Source: Calditerrivibrio sp. (lineage in GTDB: Bacteria; Chrysiogenota; Deferribacteres; Deferribacterales; Calditerrivibrionaceae). From it: a stretch of DNA of 9,710 nt. A model generated the notes under the pieces. That model did not search any database. It was not told the origin of the DNA and saw nothing but the letters and a program-made list of their open reading frames with translations. This document shows positions 6,426 to 9,710 of this stretch, piece by piece. Numbering within the stretch: position 1 is the stretch's first letter; each line of letters opens with the position of its first letter. Location of the stretch: the NCBI GenBank assembly GCA_020217115.1, contig JAIWOA010000118.1:1-9710 (forward strand). Reading direction: 5' to 3'. Position numbers and translations under genes: made by a program.

Positions 6426-7493
6426 TTAAAAGATACCTTCGACAATATCCATATATTTCTTGTAAAAATTAATCTCATCAAAAATAATAAGTTCCTTTGA
6501 ATGTGAAATGATCTTTTCAGCCAGATCCAGATAATTATCTCTGTCATAGATATTTTCTGATGGAACAACTTCTGGCAAAACACCTACATCGGAAGCCACC
6601 ACCGGTATCCCAACAGACATCAACTCCATAGCAACCCTGCAGATAGTCTCAGAACCTAAAGAGGAGACAACACCCAGATCAAGGGAGCTCATCACATCAA
6701 CAATATCTTTCCTGTAGCCAGTCATAAAAGATATATCATCTATACAATTTGCAACAAGAATATCGTTTATATGCTTTGAAGTTATGTTAGCATCAAAACC
6801 AACGATCATAAGCCTTATATTCTTATTACCAATGACATTGTAGATATGTGAGATTGCTTTTATCAGTACAATGTGACCCTTTACAGGATCAAACCTACCA
6901 ACAATTCCAACAACAAAATTCCTATCACTAAATCCAAATTCATCCCTTACCCTTTTACGACCATCAGGATTGAATTTAAAGAGATCTCTATCAACTCCAC
7001 CATGTATAACTACTGCATTCTTACAATTAAGTAGATCTATCAATCTATTTCTAATAGCACCACCTGAGACAATGATAGCATCAGCCGCTTTCCTATATAA
7101 AAACTTATTTATTATATTACCCTTTGTGTTCCTCTGGTCACCCCTGAACCTTATCAGTTTCCATCCATTATTATTAATTTTATTAAAATATCTTTTAATA
7201 GCCAGATACCAAAAAAACTCACCCCTATGACAATTAACAACATCTGGCTGAAACTCCATTAGAAAGCTATTAAAAGATCTTATGGTTTTCTGGAGTTTAA
7301 AAAAATTGTTCGTATTAAAATCTGCCTCTAATATCTCAATACCATATTCTTGAGCTTTTTTTATAGGGGGGGAACCTGGTAATCCTGCAACAACAACGCT
7401 GTGACCCATTTTTTGGGTAATTTTAGCTAAGTTGACAGCATACCAGGCTGTAGCATTGTACCACCTAACATTTATAAGATGTAAAAACTTCAT
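6426..7493 (-). CDS. GT4-type (GT-B fold) glycosyltransferase
   Basis: 355 residues, a usual length for a GT-B, GT4-family (RfaB/GlgA-like) retaining transferase that moves sugar from a nucleotide donor onto a lipid, polysaccharide or protein acceptor. The N-terminal acceptor domain begins MKFLHLINVRWYNATAW and has GHSVVVAGLPGS (30-41). The C-terminal donor domain begins near FVVGIVGRFDPVKGH (193-207). It contains the E-x7-E pair E282/E290 in SETICRVAME, followed by SVGIPVVASDVGVLPEVV (293-310). No membrane segment or signal peptide is evident. ATG 7493 lies nine bases after the ftsZ stop and has no good Shine-Dalgarno site, so it is probably translated by coupling to ftsZ. Donor and acceptor cannot be told from the sequence; envelope glycan or LPS is inferred from context. 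Early in the gene a seven-C run lies next to a seven-A run (codons 41-46), a possible slippage site. Confidence 0.9.
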   Translation of the reverse strand: MKFLHLINVRWYNATAWYAVNLAKITQKMGHSVVVAGLPGSPPIKKAQEYGIEILEADFNTNNFFKLQKTIRSFNSFLMEFQPDVVNCHRGEFFWYLAIKRYFNKINNNGWKLIRFRGDQRNTKGNIINKFLYRKAADAIIVSGGAIRNRLIDLLNCKNAVVIHGGVDRDLFKFNPDGRKRVRDEFGFSDRNFVVGIVGRFDPVKGHIVLIKAISHIYNVIGNKNIRLMIVGFDANITSKHINDILVANCIDDISFMTGYRKDIVDVMSSLDLGVVSSLGSETICRVAMELMSVGIPVVASDVGVLPEVVPSENIYDRDNYLDLAEKIISHSKELIIFDEINFYKKYMDIVEGIF

Positions 7494-7502
7494 CTAATTT
7501 TT

Positions 7503-8633
7503 TTAGTCTGCCTGATTTCTTATATATGTAGGTATATTTATCTCCTCATCATTATAGTCATCCAATGTCTTTAGCCCTAAATCCCTTTTTTTGATATTCT
7601 GAATCTTCTTAACAACATTTTCATTAGTCTGCCCTTTAGGAGGCATATAATCATTTATATTCACAGATTTGTTTTCTTTGACCTTACCAAGTCCAGTTGC
7701 TACAAGTGTTACCTTTATGAAACCTTCCATATCTGGATTTATTACCACACCTTTGTAAATTGCAGCATCTTCACCAGCAGATTCGTAAACTAACTGTGCA
7801 ATATTTTGAACTTCCGTCATTGTGATATCATTGCCACCTGTAATATTTAAAAGTATCGCATCTGCACCTTTGATATTTGAATCTATCAGAAGTGGGCTCG
7901 ACAGAGCTTTTCTTGCTGCATCTTGATCTCTATTATCACCAGAAGCTATACCTATTCCCATTAGAGCCATACCCTTTGAGGACATAATCGCCCTGATATC
8001 AGCAAAGTCAACATTTACGTAACCGCTACTGTTAATTGTATCGGAGATCCCCTGCACACCTTGTCTCAATACATCATCAGCTATTCTGAATGCTTCTTTG
8101 AAAGGTGTATTCTTATCAATAACATCAAGAAGTTTATCATTGGGAACAACAATATATGTATCAACATGTTCCTTCAAAAATTTTAACCCCTGTTCCCCAA
8201 ATTCAGTTCTCCTTTTACCTTCCCAATAGAAAGGTTTTGATACTACAGCCACAGTAAGAGCTCCAAGGTCCTTTGCAATACTCGCGATTACTGGAGCAGC
8301 TCCTGTCCCTGTTCCACCACCCATACCTGCAGTAATAAAAACAAGGTCAGCACCCCTTAAAGCATCTTCAATCGCCTCCTGTTCTTCAATTGCAGCTTTT
8401 CTTCCTATTTCAGGGTTACCGCCTGCTCCCAATCCCCTTGTCAATTTACTACCAAGCTGAATCTTGATCGGAGCAAGATTTGCAGCCAATGCCTGAGAAT
8501 CGGTATTTGCTGCAATAAACTCAACATTTTCAATGCCGGCAGAGATCATATTGTTAATGGCATTGCCACCAGCTCCACCTACTCCTACTACCTTAATAAC
8601 TGCTCCACTCATTACATCATCAAACTCAAACAT
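7503..8633 (-). CDS. ftsZ: Cell division GTPase FtsZ
   Basis: Bacterial tubulin homologue that polymerises with GTP into the Z-ring at midcell. Its 376 residues are typical. Visible elements: GVGGAGGNA (17-25) in the nucleotide fold; the tubulin signature GGGTGTG (105-111); PFYWEGKRR (134-142); the T7 synergy loop [11 protein letters not shown] (207-217), which supplies the catalytic aspartates D209 and D212 to the neighbouring subunit; a short variable linker (about 320-362); and the C-terminal peptide [12 protein letters not shown] (365-376) that binds FtsA and other partners and closely resembles the E. coli tail. AGGGGG (8645-8640) six bases before the ATG is a strong ribosome site. It follows ftsA by 18 bp and precedes the glycosyltransferase by nine, as one probable operon. 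Nothing is missing. Confidence 0.98.
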   Translation of the reverse strand: MFEFDDVMSGAVIKVVGVGGAGGNAINNMISAGIENVEFIAANTDSQALAANLAPIKIQLGSKLTRGLGAGGNPEIGRKAAIEEQEAIEDALRGADLVFITAGMGGGTGTGAAPVIASIAKDLGALTVAVVSKPFYWEGKRRTEFGEQGLKFLKEHVDTYIVVPNDKLLDVIDKNTPFKEAFRIADDVLRQGVQGISDTINSSGYVNVDFADIRAIMSSKGMALMGIGIASGDNRDQDAARKALSSPLLIDSNIKGADAILLNITGGNDITMTEVQNIAQLVYESAGEDAAIYKGVVINPDMEGFIKVTLVATGLGKVKENKSVNINDYMPPKGQTNENVVKKIQNIKKRDLGLKTLDDYNDEEINIPTYIRNQAD

Positions 8634-8639
8634 GCTACA

Positions 8640-8645
8640 CCCCCT
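8640..8645 (-). promoter_or_regulatory. Shine-Dalgarno site of ftsZ
   Basis: AGGGGG on the - strand, six bases before the ftsZ ATG and inside the 18-bp ftsA-ftsZ gap. It supports efficient, independent initiation of ftsZ on the shared message and confirms the start. Confidence 0.75.
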
Positions 8646-8651
8646 ATATTT

Positions 8652-9710
8652 TTAAAAAAATTCCTTTATCCAGCTTTTCATTGTTTCAAATATTTTTCCA
8701 ACCTGTTTTTCATCTGTCCCTTTAAACACTGCCCCCTTAGGATGACCTTTCTTTGCAGCTATTAGAGCAAGACCAACTCCCGTAGAAAACATTGGATCGT
8801 TGATTGTATCAACAAGCCCCATCTTTATCTTATCTGGTTTTGCTATTCTCACAGGCATGTTAAATATTGAATATGCCAGTTCCTCAAGTCCCTCGATATT
8901 TGATAGCCCACCTGTCAAAACAACTCCGGCACCAATTATATCATAAAATCTTTTTTTGTACAGCTCACCAGAAAACATCTGAAGTATCTCCTCACATCTT
9001 GCATGGAGAATCTGAGTCATAACAGCTCTTGAAACTTTTCTGGGAGGTCTTCCTCCAACAGATGGAACCTCTATAACTTCATCATCCCCAACAAAGGGTA
9101 GCCAAACAGATCCATACTCTTTTTTAAGCTTTTCAGCTTCAGATTCAGGAGCATTTATCCCAATAGCAAGATCAGATGTGCAACTTTGCCCCCCAAGCTG
9201 TAGTACTGCAGTGTGATAAACAGTCCCCTTTTTGAAAACTACAAGATCTGTTGTCCCTCCACCACCATCTATCAAACAAACCCCTAACTCCTTTTCATCC
9301 TCACTAAGCACAGCCTCAGCTGAAGCAAGCTGTTCTAAAACTATATCATCCACAACAAGACCAGCCCTTTCACAGCTTTTTATAATATTTTGAGCACTTG
9401 ACACAGCTCCTGTGATAATATGAACATCTACCTCAAGCCGAACTCCAGTCATCCCGATCGGATTTCTTATATCAGATTGACCATCAAGGGTATATTGTTG
9501 GGGCAAAACATGCAACACTTCGCTACCTATAGGAATATCTACAGCAGATGCTGATTCTATAACCCTGTCAATATCCTTTTGACCCACTTCCCTATTTTTT
9601 ACTGCAATTATCCCTTTAGAATTAAAGCTTTTTATATGTCCTCCAGCAATACCTACAGTAACATTCCTTATACTTACTCCAGCCATCCTCTCTGCATTTG
9701 AAACAGCATC
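8652..9710 (-). CDS. ftsA: Cell division protein FtsA, N-terminus outside the window (partial)
   Basis: Actin-like ATPase that anchors FtsZ to the cytoplasmic membrane and recruits later division proteins. 352 codons are visible and the frame is open to the window edge. The ATG at 9686 is internal: the codons before it read DAVSNAER, continuing the family's usual helix before MAGV, so about 60 N-terminal residues lie outside. Numbering from that internal Met, landmarks are NVTVGIAGGHI (8-18) at the start of the 1C domain, the phosphate-binding loop LIDGGGGTTDLVVF, GGQSCTSDLAIGI, AEKLKKEYG, and the adenosine motif GAGVVLTGGLSNIEG. The protein ends in an amphipathic helix (KIFETMKSWIKEFF, at the very C-terminus), the membrane-targeting sequence. 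It stops 18 bp before ftsZ. All visible ATPase motifs are intact. Confidence 0.97.
   Translation of the reverse strand, partial: DAVSNAERMAGVSIRNVTVGIAGGHIKSFNSKGIIAVKNREVGQKDIDRVIESASAVDIPIGSEVLHVLPQQYTLDGQSDIRNPIGMTGVRLEVDVHIITGAVSSAQNIIKSCERAGLVVDDIVLEQLASAEAVLSEDEKELGVCLIDGGGGTTDLVVFKKGTVYHTAVLQLGGQSCTSDLAIGINAPESEAEKLKKEYGSVWLPFVGDDEVIEVPSVGGRPPRKVSRAVMTQILHARCEEILQMFSGELYKKRFYDIIGAGVVLTGGLSNIEGLEELAYSIFNMPVRIAKPDKIKMGLVDTINDPMFSTGVGLALIAAKKGHPKGAVFKGTDEKQVGKIFETMKSWIKEFF

Noticed and set aside
6413..6427. AATAAAC-T-GTTTATT palindrome at the glycosyltransferase stop codon
   Set aside because: A one-base centre cannot form a full hairpin loop and the arms are AT-rich; it may add to the neighbouring stem at 6379-6398 but is not called separately.
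6970..7230. 86-codon + strand frame within the glycosyltransferase gene
   Set aside because: Antisense shadow of a clearly coding gene, with no supporting ribosome site or recognisable protein.
9684..9686. ATG at 9686 as the ftsA start
   Set aside because: The frame is open to the window edge and the codons before it continue the conserved FtsA helix leading into MAGV, so this Met is internal.

Overview
The window is a stretch of AT-rich bacterial chromosome. It carries nine complete or nearly complete genes plus the last 52 codons of a tenth. LpxC (lipid A synthesis) marks a Gram-negative outer-membrane organism. The chemoreceptor implies a chemotaxis system and probably motility. FtsA has the C-terminal membrane helix and FtsZ the C-terminal conserved peptide of ordinary bacterial division proteins. 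Low GC, gene content and protein style suggest a Deferribacterota-like bacterium (Calditerrivibrio or Deferribacter relatives). That assignment is inference and no marker gene here settles it.

Layout. 1-160 (+): the 3' end of an EAL-domain c-di-GMP phosphodiesterase gene. 243-2705 (+): a large membrane chemoreceptor with a Cache-type sensor, a five-cysteine segment after the HAMP-like linker and a C-terminal zinc-binding CZB domain. 2706-2881: a GC hairpin and a 24-bp perfect palindrome. 2882-3805 (+): lpxC. 3860-4704 (-): two overlapping small membrane proteins that look like two related halves of a Gate/nucleoside-recognition protein. 4705-4794: a compact divergent promoter region. 4795-6400 (+): an OmpR-type response regulator and an overlapping, unusual sensor histidine kinase. 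6426-9710 (-): ftsA (5' end outside the window), ftsZ and a GT4-type glycosyltransferase, closely spaced and probably co-transcribed.

How the parts relate. ftsA-ftsZ is the usual end of the division/cell-wall cluster. lpxC, which directly follows ftsZ in E. coli, is here about 3.7 kb past ftsZ and on the opposite strand. The glycosyltransferase, the two-component system and the Gate pair lie between them. The first and last of the window's signalling genes (EAL, chemoreceptor) sit on the far side of lpxC.

The most interesting part is 3860-6400. The Gate pair and the two-component system are divergently transcribed from a 90-bp intergenic region. On each strand a good sigma-70-type promoter has its -10 box ending exactly six bases before the ATG. 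Both messages are therefore predicted to be leaderless. An inverted CTCCCTT motif is shared by the two promoters. The kinase has a non-acidic residue next to its phospho-histidine and no visible G1 box or ATP-lid. Together this looks like a small, possibly undescribed sensor plus membrane-protein module. Its function cannot be read from the sequence.

No rRNA, tRNA, CRISPR array, insertion sequence or transposase was seen. No gene-free stretch exceeds 300 bases.
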